This document shows positions 17,772 to 25,834 of a DNA stretch of 40,516 bases, piece by piece. Made by a program: the position numbers and the translations under genes. The number at the start of each line of letters is the position of its first letter. Within the stretch, counting starts at the first letter, position 1. The notes beneath the pieces are model-generated. The model saw only the letters and a list, made by a program, of their open reading frames with translations, was not told where the DNA came from and searched no databases. The stretch is from Gammaproteobacteria bacterium (GTDB lineage: Bacteria > Pseudomonadota > Gammaproteobacteria > BMS3Bbin11), in the NCBI GenBank assembly GCA_013150915.1, contig JAADJE010000068.1, positions 1 through 40,516 of the forward strand. The letters are read 5' to 3'.

Positions 17772-18470
17772 ATGGCCGAAAAGAAATATGCAATGATACT
17801 GGCGGCTGGACGCGGTGAAAGGCTGCGGCCCCTAACCGATAACACGCCGAAGCCCTTGCTCAAAGCCGGCCCCAGACTGCTGATCGAGCATCACCTGCAT
17901 TCCCTGTCGACGGCAGGCTTCAGTGATGTGGTGATTAATATTGGTCACCTTGGGCAGCAAATTATTGATCAAATTGGCGATGGATCGCAATATCAGCTAT
18001 CAATCCAGTATTCAGATGAAAGGAACCGTGTACTTGAGACGGGTGGCGGTATATTCAAGCCCCTGCCGTTACTGAAATCCGAAAATTTCCTGGTCATTAA
18101 CGGTGACATCTGGACGGATCTTGATCTTTCTACATTACAGGTGGAGATCGATAGCCTCGCTCATCTGGTACTGGTAAGCAATCCCGTGCATCACCTGCAG
18201 GGGGATTTTTCTCTACAGGGGAATCTGCTACACGAAAGAAATAATACGGAACCGTCATGGACATACAGCGGCATTGGAGTTTTCAGTCACTCACTGTTTC
18301 AGAAATGTGAGGAAGAACGCTTTGCTCTTGCTCCTCTATTACACGAGCATTTAGCTGAAGGCCAGATTACTGGAGAAGTCTACAATGGCTTGTGGTTTGA
18401 TATAGGTACCAACGAGAGGCTCGTTGAGCTTAATCATTTGCTTAAAAACAGGGGAAAGAGGAAAGGTTAA
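17772..18470 (+). CDS. murU: MurNAc-1-phosphate uridylyltransferase MurU
   Basis: Converts MurNAc-1-phosphate and UTP to UDP-MurNAc, the step after AmgK. The 232-residue nucleotidyltransferase has the signature LAAGRGERLRPLT (10-22), KPLL, and metal-binding Asp112 in VINGDIW. It begins one base after the amgK stop. The last codons (RGKRKG, stop) lie inside the left arm of a 40-bp inverted repeat, so the natural C-terminus was probably altered when that repeat arose. Because this route avoids MurA, organisms carrying it may be less sensitive to fosfomycin, as known in Pseudomonas. Confidence 0.93.
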   Translation: MAEKKYAMILAAGRGERLRPLTDNTPKPLLKAGPRLLIEHHLHSLSTAGFSDVVINIGHLGQQIIDQIGDGSQYQLSIQYSDERNRVLETGGGIFKPLPLLKSENFLVINGDIWTDLDLSTLQVEIDSLAHLVLVSNPVHHLQGDFSLQGNLLHERNNTEPSWTYSGIGVFSHSLFQKCEEERFALAPLLHEHLAEGQITGEVYNGLWFDIGTNERLVELNHLLKNRGKRKG

Positions 18471-18517
18471 AGAGGAATGGAAAGTCAAGGACGGAGGACG
18501 AAGATCAAAATCAATAT

Positions 18518-18549
18518 CTGGATTCCGGCTAAGATCATACCGGAATGAC
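18518..18549. repeat. Dispersed palindromic repeat, short form
   Basis: CTGGATTCCGG and CCGGAATGAC flank an 11-base centre; ATTCCGG/CCGGAAT is a perfect 7-bp stem. The same two half-sites occur with a shorter centre at 20723-20749, so this is a family of intergenic palindromes. Confidence 0.6.
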
Positions 18550-18578
18550 GTCGTTGGGTTACAGGGTTATTGTCCTTA

Positions 18579-18631
18579 TGTAGGTTCGAATTCATTCGGA
18601 CAAGCTCTGTGCGAATAAATTCGCACCTACA
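18579..18631. repeat. Palindrome inside the murU-lipA element
   Basis: TGTAGGTTCGAATTCATTCG and its inverted partner ending TTCGCACCTACA pair over 22 bases with three mismatches across a short loop. Hairpins of this TGTAGG...CCTACA type are common intergenic elements in Gammaproteobacteria. It is centred between the two larger repeat arms. Confidence 0.6.
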
Positions 18632-18683
18632 AGAATAATCACATCACGGCAGCATCACCCAGAATTTGGCTTTCCATTCCTCC

Positions 18684-19670
18684 TTAACCTTTCCTCTTTC
18701 CTCTGCTTATCACCCCATCCGCCTGTAAATCCGCATGATACGATGACCGAACCAATGGCCCACTAGCAACGCTAGAAAAACCCATTTCCTCGCCTAGCAC
18801 ACGGTATTGCTCAAATTCTGTCGGATCTGCATAGCGACTCACCGGTAAATGATAACGGGAGGGCTGAAGATATTGACCAATAGTTAACATGTCGCAATGA
18901 TGCTCCCGTAAGTCACTCATCACCTCAACGACTTCATCAAAGGTCTCCCCGACACCCAGCATCAGCCCCGATTTTGTCGGCACAGTTGGGTGCAATTTTT
19001 TGAAGGCCATCAGCAATTTTAGTGACCAGTCATAGTCAGCACCCGGTCTGACCTGACGATACAGCCTCGATACAGTCTCCAGATTGTGGTTCATGACATC
19101 GGGTGGGGATTTTGACAATATTTCCAGGGCAATATCCATACGACCACGAAAATCCGGCACCAGCACTTCAATCCGAGTTTCTGGCGATTTATCCCGTATT
19201 GCTGCAATACAGTCCACATAGTGCCCAGACCCCCCATCTCTGAGGTCATCACGATCTACCGAGGTAATGACCACATAGCGCAACGTCATGGAGGCAACAG
19301 CTTCAGCCAGGTTTTGCGGTTCATTTATGTCGACGGGATCAGGTCTGCCATGCGCGACATCACAGAAAGGGCAACGCCGGGTGCAGACATTGCCGAGTAT
19401 CATAAAAGTAGCCGTACCTTTGCTGAAACACTCACCAAGATTAGGGCAATTTGCCTCTTCGCAAACGGTATGCAGACTCTGCTTGCGCAGTGCCTTTTTC
19501 AGGCGAATTACTTCATGTGTCACGGGTACCTTGACGCGGATCCAGGCCGGTTTACGAAGAAGTTCGCCTGTTGGCGCAATCTTTACCGGTAGGCGTGCTG
19601 TCTTTGCTCGCCCTTTTTCTGCCCCCTCCGGCAAGGATGCTGACAAACTGTCTGTTTGTTTACTGCTCAT
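18684..19670 (-). CDS. lipA: Lipoyl synthase LipA
   Basis: Radical SAM enzyme that inserts two sulfurs into protein-bound octanoyl groups to make lipoyl cofactor. The start at 19670 (MSSKQTD) gives 328 residues, near E. coli LipA (321); the frame is open to 19766 but that stretch overlaps lipB and is not LipA-like. The auxiliary cluster cysteines are Cys70, Cys75 and Cys81 ([12 protein letters not shown]), and the radical SAM triad is Cys96, Cys100 and Cys103 (CTRRCPFC). The C-terminal RSSYHA motif is present. The start overlaps the lipB stop by 11 bp. The final RGKRKG comes from the inverted repeat shared with murU. Confidence 0.95.
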   Translation of the reverse strand: MSSKQTDSLSASLPEGAEKGRAKTARLPVKIAPTGELLRKPAWIRVKVPVTHEVIRLKKALRKQSLHTVCEEANCPNLGECFSKGTATFMILGNVCTRRCPFCDVAHGRPDPVDINEPQNLAEAVASMTLRYVVITSVDRDDLRDGGSGHYVDCIAAIRDKSPETRIEVLVPDFRGRMDIALEILSKSPPDVMNHNLETVSRLYRQVRPGADYDWSLKLLMAFKKLHPTVPTKSGLMLGVGETFDEVVEVMSDLREHHCDMLTIGQYLQPSRYHLPVSRYADPTEFEQYRVLGEEMGFSSVASGPLVRSSYHADLQADGVISRGKRKG

Positions 19671-20343
19671 CATTATGGTAGGTACAGTCATTATCGTCAT
19701 CAAAAACCGAATTATATCCCAGTGCCGCAGACAACACCTGCACGAACTGCCTGCCAACAGTATCAATATCTACCACCGAACCCAGTGTCTTCATGTCGGT
19801 CATTTTCATTCCGACTAACCCACATGGAATAATCCTGTTATACGGTGTCAAATCCATGTTTACATTTAAACTGAGTCCATGATAAGTACACCCGTGTTGA
19901 ACACGCAGGCCAAGGGAGGCAATCTTCCTACCATACACATAGACACCAGGAGCATTTTCCATTCTCACAGCCAAAATATTATACCTGGCCAGCAAATCAA
20001 TGGTGCTTTGTTCCAGTTGACTTATCATTGTTTTAAGGCCGGTACCCAGTCTGGGCAGGTCCAGCATAAAATAAATAACCATTTGCCCTGGCCCATGATA
20101 GGTGGCCAGACCACCGCGGTCTGTTTTTACGACCGGGATTTCGCCTGCATCTAAAATTTCCCCTTCATGTTCCCTGATGCCTAACGTAAACACGGGATCA
20201 TGCTCAAGCAACCAGACCTCATCAGTTGAGTCTTTTGTTCTCATTCGGGTATAGTGCTTCATCGCCTGCCAGCAGACCCGATAATCCTGCCTATGCTTGA
20301 ATTGCCGTATCTTCAGAGTTCTGGTGATTCCGTCTTCATTCAT
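19660..20343 (-). CDS. lipB: Octanoyl-ACP:protein N-octanoyltransferase LipB
   Basis: Moves octanoate from acyl carrier protein to lipoyl domains, supplying the substrate of LipA. The 227-residue protein shows the family motifs [12 protein letters not shown] (76-87), YGRKIASLG with catalytic Lys140, and [10 protein letters not shown] with nucleophile Cys174. It overlaps lipA by 11 bp and follows ybeD by 11 bp, so the three are very likely one transcript. Confidence 0.95.
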   Translation of the reverse strand: MNEDGITRTLKIRQFKHRQDYRVCWQAMKHYTRMRTKDSTDEVWLLEHDPVFTLGIREHEGEILDAGEIPVVKTDRGGLATYHGPGQMVIYFMLDLPRLGTGLKTMISQLEQSTIDLLARYNILAVRMENAPGVYVYGRKIASLGLRVQHGCTYHGLSLNVNMDLTPYNRIIPCGLVGMKMTDMKTLGSVVDIDTVGRQFVQVLSAALGYNSVFDDDNDCTYHNDEQ

Positions 20344-20354
20344 CTGAACAACTA

Positions 20355-20633
20355 TTACAGCGTCATTAATATATCTGGATGATCGTGCATCGTTTGGTAT
20401 ATCGCTTCCATCTGCTCCCGGTTTTCAATCTTTACTTCACAGGTAACGGCGTAATATTTGCCGCTATGGCTCTCCCTGCATCTCACCTCAATAATCGCAT
20501 CTGGCCCAGTATGACGGCTAACCATCTCTTTCACCATGTGCTCAAAATTCTCTGCCTGGCGCCCCATCGCCTTGATGCCGAGGGTGCAGGGAAAAGAAAG
20601 TCTCCCTGATTCTTCGTCTTTCTTATCTGTCAT
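20355..20633 (-). CDS. ybeD: DUF493 / YbeD family protein
   Basis: A 92-residue small cytoplasmic protein of the YbeD family (E. coli YbeD 87), which has a ferredoxin-like ACT-type fold. Typical features are FPCTLGIKAMG near the N-terminus, the YYAVTCEVKIENREQ strand-helix and the end HPDILMTL. The precise role is unknown; its constant place before lipB suggests a link to lipoylation or the neighbouring envelope genes. It lies 11 bp before lipB. Confidence 0.93.
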   Translation of the reverse strand: MTDKKDEESGRLSFPCTLGIKAMGRQAENFEHMVKEMVSRHTGPDAIIEVRCRESHSGKYYAVTCEVKIENREQMEAIYQTMHDHPDILMTL

Positions 20634-20677
20634 CGCTTTACCTGATTCTTTTCACTGCAGTCCCGTCAACGCCACAT

Positions 20678-20749
20678 CGTCATGCCGGGCTTGACCCGGT
20701 ATCCAGTAAGTCGTTGAAACCGCTGGATTCCGGCCTGCGCCGGAATGAC
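20678..20749. repeat. Dispersed palindromic repeat, long form
   Basis: GTCATGCCGG (20679-20688) pairs with CCGGAATGAC (20740-20749) with one mismatch, and TATCCAG pairs with CTGGAT inside. The right half has its own stem, ATTCCGG/CCGGAAT, and matches the repeat at 18518-18549. It sits in the 247-bp spacer between dat and ybeD, where no gene is visible. Confidence 0.65.
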
Positions 20750-20838
20750 AACACCATTGCATCCCAGGCACTACGACCACGACAGCAAAATAAGATCAGG
20801 TTAACGGGACAGAAGTGGTACGGAATATAATAATAAAC

Positions 20839-20866
20839 CCTCTGTGCCCTTTGTGTCCTCTGTGGT
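20839..20866. repeat. Phrase-like intergenic repeat (CTCTGTGCCCTTTGTGTCC)
   Basis: The stretch consists of three near-repeats: CTCTGTGCC, CTTTGTGTC and CTCTGTGGT. Phrases of this type turn up between genes in many unrelated bacteria without known function, as far as I recall. Here it follows the stop of the minus-strand dat gene by 14 bp. Confidence 0.4.
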
Positions 20867-20880
20867 AAAAAAACTTTTAT

Positions 20881-21744
20881 CTACGAAACCTTGCCATGTC
20901 TAAACCTCGACTTGAACTCATCATAAAGTTTTATAATCTGATGGTAATATGGGCCAGGTTTACCTTCGCCTACAGGGTTCCCGTCCAGTTTAACGATTGG
21001 CAGTATCTCTTTTGTCGAACTACTAAGCCACAGTTCATCTGCCTGTTTAACCTGTTGTTCCGAAATATCAGTCTGCTGGCACTGCAAACCGTGCTTGAGG
21101 GCAAGTTCAAGCACCAGCTTGCGGGTAATGCCCGGCAAGATACTGTGTCCCAAAGAAGGTGTCAGCAGTTGTCCATTATGCACAACAAATAAGGTACTCG
21201 CTGCACCTTCTGTCAGAAACCCCTCACGAAAAAGTACCGCCTCGGTCGCATCACGCTCATGCGCGTATTGCCGTGCCAGTACATTTGCCAGCAATGAAAC
21301 AGACTTTATATCACAACGATGCCAACGCTGGTCGGGATAACTGACTGCCGCCACGCCGGCCTCGCGAGTCCTCTGGTTCGGGTAAACAATGCCCTGCGCA
21401 TAGGCAAGTACGGTCGGTGAAATCGTGTCGGGAAAGGCGTGATTGCGCGGTGCGGAACCACGGGTTATCTGCAAATAAATAGAGGCGTCATCTGTGCCAC
21501 CACCCAGCAGCCTTTTGAATATTAAGGTCATTTCATCATCATTCAATGACACTGAAAGTCGAATTTCAGCCAGGGAATATCTAAGGCGAGCAAGGTGATG
21601 CGGCAGGCGGAACAGTCTGCCGCCATAGACAGGGATAACTTCATAGACCCCGTCACCAAAAGTGAACCCGCGGTCAAAAATAGAAACCGAGGCTTCTGCT
21701 GCAGGCAGGTATTTACCGTTTAAATAGACTTTTTCTACTGCCAT
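20881..21744 (-). CDS. dat: D-amino acid aminotransferase (class IV, PLP)
   Basis: Fold-type IV transaminase predicted to interconvert D-alanine and D-glutamate with their keto acids, supplying D-amino acids for peptidoglycan. The ATG at 21744 gives 287 residues; the upstream TTG at 21777 lies inside dacA and is unlikely. Motifs are SIFDRGFTFGDGVYEV (21-36), PLP-binding Lys147 in DIKSVSLLANV, LFREGFLTEGAASTLF and the late LWLSSSTKEILPI. Branched-chain or aminodeoxychorismate lyase activity cannot be excluded, but DRGFTFGDGVYE and the site beside dacA favour D-amino acid use. It starts 19 bp after the dacA stop. Confidence 0.88.
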   Translation of the reverse strand: MAVEKVYLNGKYLPAAEASVSIFDRGFTFGDGVYEVIPVYGGRLFRLPHHLARLRYSLAEIRLSVSLNDDEMTLIFKRLLGGGTDDASIYLQITRGSAPRNHAFPDTISPTVLAYAQGIVYPNQRTREAGVAAVSYPDQRWHRCDIKSVSLLANVLARQYAHERDATEAVLFREGFLTEGAASTLFVVHNGQLLTPSLGHSILPGITRKLVLELALKHGLQCQQTDISEQQVKQADELWLSSSTKEILPIVKLDGNPVGEGKPGPYYHQIIKLYDEFKSRFRHGKVS

Positions 21745-21763
21745 TGTATTTAGGGCGCCTGGT

Positions 21764-22924
21764 TTAAAAATCTGCAAACCAGAGCATAACCGTGCCGATC
21801 AATTGATCAACAATGCCCCCTTCCGGTACCTCTGCAACAGCTGTTAGTGGGTATTTCCCCAGCGAGGTGCCCTGTACACTGAATTCGATATCTCCCAGCA
21901 CCTGTCCACTATTTACAGGGGCAATAACATAAGCGGGAACCGTTACAGTTTGTGTGATCTTAGTGCTACCCCGCCTGGGAACCGTCAGGTAAATACTGTC
22001 AGCTGATTCTACAGATACAGCATCACTCACCCCTTTGTAGACATCGATTTTGCGAATCATTTTGCCTGCTGGATAGACCTTCTTGGTAATATAATTCCTG
22101 AAGCCATAATTCAGTAAATTTTGCACCATGTCAGCACGCGCCAATTTACTCTTCGTACCCGTAACCACGGCTATTAGCCTCATACCCTCTCGATCCGCCG
22201 ACCCGATCAGGCTATATCCCGCTGATTTAGTATGACCTGTTTTGACGCCGTCCACAGTTGGATCACGGTACAACAATAGGTTCCGGTTTCCCTGTGTGAT
22301 TTTATTCCAGGTAAATTCTTTGACAGAATAGTACTTGTAGTATTCAGGGTACTGGTTGATCAATGCCCGTGTGAGTATTGCCAGATCGGCCGCAGTGGTT
22401 AAATGACCTTCAGCTGGCATCCCCGAACTATTAACGAAGTGAGTGCCTTTCATGCCCAGCTCTGCAGCCACCGCATTCATCAAACCAACGAAGGATTCTT
22501 CAGTCCCCGCAACGTACTCTGCCAGGGCTACAGTCGCATCATTACCCGACTGGATAATCATCCCCTTCACCAGGTCTTCCAGTCTTACCTTGCTATTGAC
22601 CTTGATGAACATTCGGGAACCCTGCATACGCCAGGCCTTTTCGCTGACAATCACCCTGTCATCCAGACTCTGGCGTCCCTCTGCAAGCTCTTTGAAAACA
22701 ATGTAGGCCGTCATCAATTTTGTCAGACTGGCAGGCTCAATCTGCTTATCAGGATTACCCGCACTCAAGACCGCTCCACTGTCATTATCAATAAGTAGCC
22801 AGGATTTTCCTTCGATTACAGGTGGTGCCATATTTGCGTTCGATATGGCCTGCTGATCTTTTGAAAATGACGTAAGGGATGTCATAAGCAGGATCGCACC
22901 CAGAATTACTGGATATATGTTCAT
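21764..22924 (-). CDS. dacA: D-alanyl-D-alanine carboxypeptidase (PBP5/6 type)
   Basis: Removes the terminal D-Ala from peptidoglycan pentapeptides on the periplasmic face. The 386 residues include a signal peptide (about 1-21), the peptidase S11 domain with Ser66-x-x-Lys69 (SLTK), Ser126-Gly-Asn128 and Lys228-Thr-Gly230, the all-beta PBP5 C-terminal domain (about 270-360), and an amphipathic tail (VDQLIGTVMLWFADF) that anchors such proteins to the inner membrane. It overlaps rlpA by four bases (ATGA), showing translational coupling. Confidence 0.95.
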   Translation of the reverse strand: MNIYPVILGAILLMTSLTSFSKDQQAISNANMAPPVIEGKSWLLIDNDSGAVLSAGNPDKQIEPASLTKLMTAYIVFKELAEGRQSLDDRVIVSEKAWRMQGSRMFIKVNSKVRLEDLVKGMIIQSGNDATVALAEYVAGTEESFVGLMNAVAAELGMKGTHFVNSSGMPAEGHLTTAADLAILTRALINQYPEYYKYYSVKEFTWNKITQGNRNLLLYRDPTVDGVKTGHTKSAGYSLIGSADREGMRLIAVVTGTKSKLARADMVQNLLNYGFRNYITKKVYPAGKMIRKIDVYKGVSDAVSVESADSIYLTVPRRGSTKITQTVTVPAYVIAPVNSGQVLGDIEFSVQGTSLGKYPLTAVAEVPEGGIVDQLIGTVMLWFADF

Positions 22925-23763
22925 TTTTTTATATCTTCCTTTTCAGTGGTTTCTACAATGTAGTGTGCATTCGGATAACCTGTCCGTTGCAGATCGGCCA
23001 GTATAAAGTCGGCATTACCTGGTTGCAGTAATGGGCCAATTCTTACTCGATATAATTCAATCTGGCTTTGAATAAAGCGGCTCACCTTCGCAGTACGGTA
23101 GCCAGCCCCACGAAGATGTCTCTGAAGGCTGTAAGCTGCATCCTGATTACTGAAAGCGCCAAGCTGTATGAACAATAGCGGATCAGAAGCGGCTTGCCGG
23201 GTTTCTATGGCCTGATCTGTGCGGTTAAATGAATTTTCACCTACTGCAACAATTTCAACGGCCGCAGTTCCTGATTTAACCACATCCAGTTTCATTGCAG
23301 CGGCATAGGAAAGATCCATCACCCGATCATGTTTAAATGGACCTCGGTCATTGACTCTGACAACAACACTGCGACCATTTCTGAGGTTTGTCACCCTCAC
23401 ATAGCTGGGTAAAGGTAGAACAGTATGTGCAGCAGTCATTTTGTACATATCATAGGCTTCACCGCTTGAAGTCCGCTTGCCATGAAATTTTTTACCGTAC
23501 CAGGATGCCGTCCCTTTCTGTCTGAATCCCTGACTGCTTTTCAAAGGCACATAACGCTTGCCAAAAACAACATAGGGCTTATTGCCGGTCGCACTCAATG
23601 GCTCCATATGTGGAACAGCATCCTTTACTTTTGCCAGATCTAAAGTAGATTTTGGTGGGCCATCATCCAGATAATAACCGCCTCCGGTTTTTTTCTTGCC
23701 GGATGAACCACAGCCGGCGAGTAACAATATCAACAACCAGGATATCGCAAACTTCCATTTCAT
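22921..23763 (-). CDS. rlpA: Septal ring lytic transglycosylase RlpA (lipoprotein)
   Basis: Cleaves glycan strands without stem peptides. The lipobox LLAGC puts the lipidated cysteine at 18. The double-psi beta-barrel domain (about 84-175) carries the putative catalytic set Glu102, Asp105 and His113 in GEAYDMYKMTAAH, matching the active P. aeruginosa enzyme rather than inactive forms. A SPOR domain (about 200-275) binds denuded glycan at division sites. Coupled to mltB upstream and dacA downstream by four-base overlaps. Confidence 0.94.
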   Translation of the reverse strand: MKWKFAISWLLILLLAGCGSSGKKKTGGGYYLDDGPPKSTLDLAKVKDAVPHMEPLSATGNKPYVVFGKRYVPLKSSQGFRQKGTASWYGKKFHGKRTSSGEAYDMYKMTAAHTVLPLPSYVRVTNLRNGRSVVVRVNDRGPFKHDRVMDLSYAAAMKLDVVKSGTAAVEIVAVGENSFNRTDQAIETRQAASDPLLFIQLGAFSNQDAAYSLQRHLRGAGYRTAKVSRFIQSQIELYRVRIGPLLQPGNADFILADLQRTGYPNAHYIVETTEKEDIKK

Positions 23764-24755
23764 TTAGTTGCCTTAACACGTGACTTTATTTCCTCTCCCA
23801 ACAACTGAACTGCCGTTGCATAGAGCATGGAAGTATTGTAACGGGTAATGACAAAGAAATTATCAAATGCCACACGATATTCTGGACCCTTTTCACCCTC
23901 CAATTTTATTAGACCCGCCGGGGTCTGTGGATCAATCTGTTCCTGTAATGCAAACCCTTTCTGCAGAAAATCATTCAATACCCGATCAGTTTTTCGCTTT
24001 TTTACCACCATTTTGTTGGCCTTGCTCCTTACACCTCTGGTTGACCAGGATATGGGTTGGCCAGGTTCCCAGCCATGTTCAGAATAATAGCTTGCAATAC
24101 TACCAATCGCATCCTCAACACTGTTGACAAGATCACTGTATCCATCACCATTGAAATCAACGGCGTAGGCCCTATAGCTGCTGGGCATGAACTGAGGCAA
24201 ACCAATTGCCCCTGCATAGGAACCGGTCACCGCTAACGGGTTCAGCCTGTTCTCGTCGCTAAGTAAAAGAAAATTTTTCAGTTCCTTTGTAAAATATTCG
24301 CTACGGCGGGGATATTCCAGGCCCAGCGTAGTAAGCGCATCGATAACACGAAAACCGCCGGTATTGGTACCATAACGTGTTTCCACTCCCAATGTGGCAA
24401 TAATTATTTCAGGGGGCACACCAAATTTTTTCTCTGCCCGGGCGAGTGTATCAGCATGTTTTATCCAGTACTCCGCCCCTTTGCTGATGTTCTTTTCTGT
24501 CAGAAATATCTTACGGTATTGGTACCAGGGCATGGACTCTGCCGGTTTATCCATAATCTCAATAATGCGCGGCTGTATTTCAACTTTCTGAAACAGCGCC
24601 TCAAGATCAGTCACACTGTAAGCTGTTTTACTGGCGACCTCGTCAAACATTTTACCAAGCCGTTTGTAATCGCTAGTCTGTAATGAAAATGCAGACAGAC
24701 TAAGGAATACAGTACCGGACAGAGTCACCGTAAGCGTTTTGAGTAATTTTTTCAT
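23760..24755 (-). CDS. mltB: Lytic murein transglycosylase B
   Basis: Cleaves the MurNAc-GlcNAc bond to give 1,6-anhydro-MurNAc ends, which supply the recycling pathway. The catalytic Glu125 is in GVETRYGTNTGGFRV. The family stretch AIGLPQFMPSSYRAYAVDFNGDG and a C-terminal lobe are present over 331 residues. An N-terminal hydrophobic leader (about 1-25) has no cysteine, so unlike E. coli MltB this is not a lipoprotein; it should be soluble in the periplasm or anchored by an uncleaved leader. It overlaps the rodA stop by one base (TAATG). Confidence 0.94.
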   Translation of the reverse strand: MKKLLKTLTVTLSGTVFLSLSAFSLQTSDYKRLGKMFDEVASKTAYSVTDLEALFQKVEIQPRIIEIMDKPAESMPWYQYRKIFLTEKNISKGAEYWIKHADTLARAEKKFGVPPEIIIATLGVETRYGTNTGGFRVIDALTTLGLEYPRRSEYFTKELKNFLLLSDENRLNPLAVTGSYAGAIGLPQFMPSSYRAYAVDFNGDGYSDLVNSVEDAIGSIASYYSEHGWEPGQPISWSTRGVRSKANKMVVKKRKTDRVLNDFLQKGFALQEQIDPQTPAGLIKLEGEKGPEYRVAFDNFFVITRYNTSMLYATAVQLLGEEIKSRVKATK

Positions 24756-25834
24756 TACCGGATAAACCAGCGGTTAGAATAAGCGGACATCAGAATACCA
24801 AAACCAGCCAGCAGCGACACCATTGACGTGCCACCATAGCTTATCAGGGGCAAGGGTACCCCGACTATCGGTAATATGCCGGTCACCATCCCTATATTAA
24901 CAAATACGTAGATAGCAAAAGTGACGGCCAGTGAGCCGCACAACAGTCGTGTATAGGAGTCCTTGGCTTCTATTGCGATATACAGACTTCTGCTGACCAC
25001 AAACAGGTACACCAGTAATAATATCATCGAGCCCATAAATCCGAATTCCTCAGAAAATACGGCAAAAATAAAATCTGTCGACCGCTCGGGGATAAAATCC
25101 AGCTGTGACTGGCTGCCATTGAGCCAGCCCTTACCGTACAACCCACCGGAACCCACCGCTATCGCGGACTGGATAGTATGGTAGCCAGCCCCCAATGGAT
25201 CCGACCAGGGATCAAACAGAGTCAGAATACGCTGGCGCTGATAATCATGAATCAGAAACCAGCCCAGGGGGGCCGCAGCCGCCACCAGTGCGGCAAGTAC
25301 AGCGATAATCCACCAGGACATGCCAGCAAAAAAGATCACCACCAGACCTGAGGCGGCAATCAGGATTGCTGTACCAAGGTCCGGCTGCTTGATAACAAGA
25401 ATGACAGGTATAACAAGCACCACAAAGCCAAGTATTACAGTAGGAAGAGATGCCGGGAGTGGTTTTCTGACCATCACCCAGGCCACCATCATCGGCACAG
25501 CGAGTTTCATCATTTCTGCCGGCTGGAAGCGCATAAAACCAAGATCTATCCAGCGTTGCGCCCCTTTACCAATGACTCCAGCACCGAGTACGACCAATAA
25601 CATGATCAGTCCAATGCCGTATAAATACGGTGTCCAGCGTAAGAACTGATCTGGCGTGATGCGTGCAACTAAAAACATGACAGTAAACGCCAGAACAATA
25701 CGTATTGACTGTCGCATCAGCAAATCAGGATTCTGGTCACCCGCACTGTAAACCACAAACAGACTGGTCACTGAAAGAGCAAGCAAACCAGTCAATAATG
25801 CCCAGTCGATAGAAAAGCCTTTTTTGCCGTTCAT
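24755..25834 (-). CDS. rodA: Rod-shape peptidoglycan glycosyltransferase RodA
   Basis: SEDS-family glycosyltransferase that polymerises lipid II for lateral wall growth together with PBP2. The 359 residues (E. coli 370) form about ten transmembrane helices. Conserved SEDS stretches are seen: GKGAQRWIDLGFMRFQPAEMMKLA, with the known essential region, KQPDLGTAI, RSTDFIFAVFSEEFGFMG and the C-terminal PLPLISYGGTSM. It overlaps mrdA by four bases. Confidence 0.96.
   Translation of the reverse strand: MNGKKGFSIDWALLTGLLALSVTSLFVVYSAGDQNPDLLMRQSIRIVLAFTVMFLVARITPDQFLRWTPYLYGIGLIMLLVVLGAGVIGKGAQRWIDLGFMRFQPAEMMKLAVPMMVAWVMVRKPLPASLPTVILGFVVLVIPVILVIKQPDLGTAILIAASGLVVIFFAGMSWWIIAVLAALVAAAAPLGWFLIHDYQRQRILTLFDPWSDPLGAGYHTIQSAIAVGSGGLYGKGWLNGSQSQLDFIPERSTDFIFAVFSEEFGFMGSMILLLVYLFVVSRSLYIAIEAKDSYTRLLCGSLAVTFAIYVFVNIGMVTGILPIVGVPLPLISYGGTSMVSLLAGFGILMSAYSNRWFIR

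Larger units (their letters stand above)
18449..18705. repeat. Inverted repeat (40-bp arms) closing murU and lipA
   Basis: Arms at 18449-18488 and 18666-18705 are inverted copies, 37 of 40 bases matching, with 177 bp between. They are purine-rich on their coding strands. Each arm holds the stop of one of the two convergent genes at the same internal position (arm bases 20-22), so both proteins end RGKRKG. The interior holds two smaller palindromes (18518-18549, 18579-18631). It looks like a small non-coding, MITE-like element, or a gene-end repeat copied by recombination. No target-site duplication is obvious and there is no T-run. Confidence 0.75.

Noticed and set aside
19671-19766. Longer N-terminus for LipA
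   Set aside because: It lies inside lipB and encodes Cys-rich residues unlike any LipA start.
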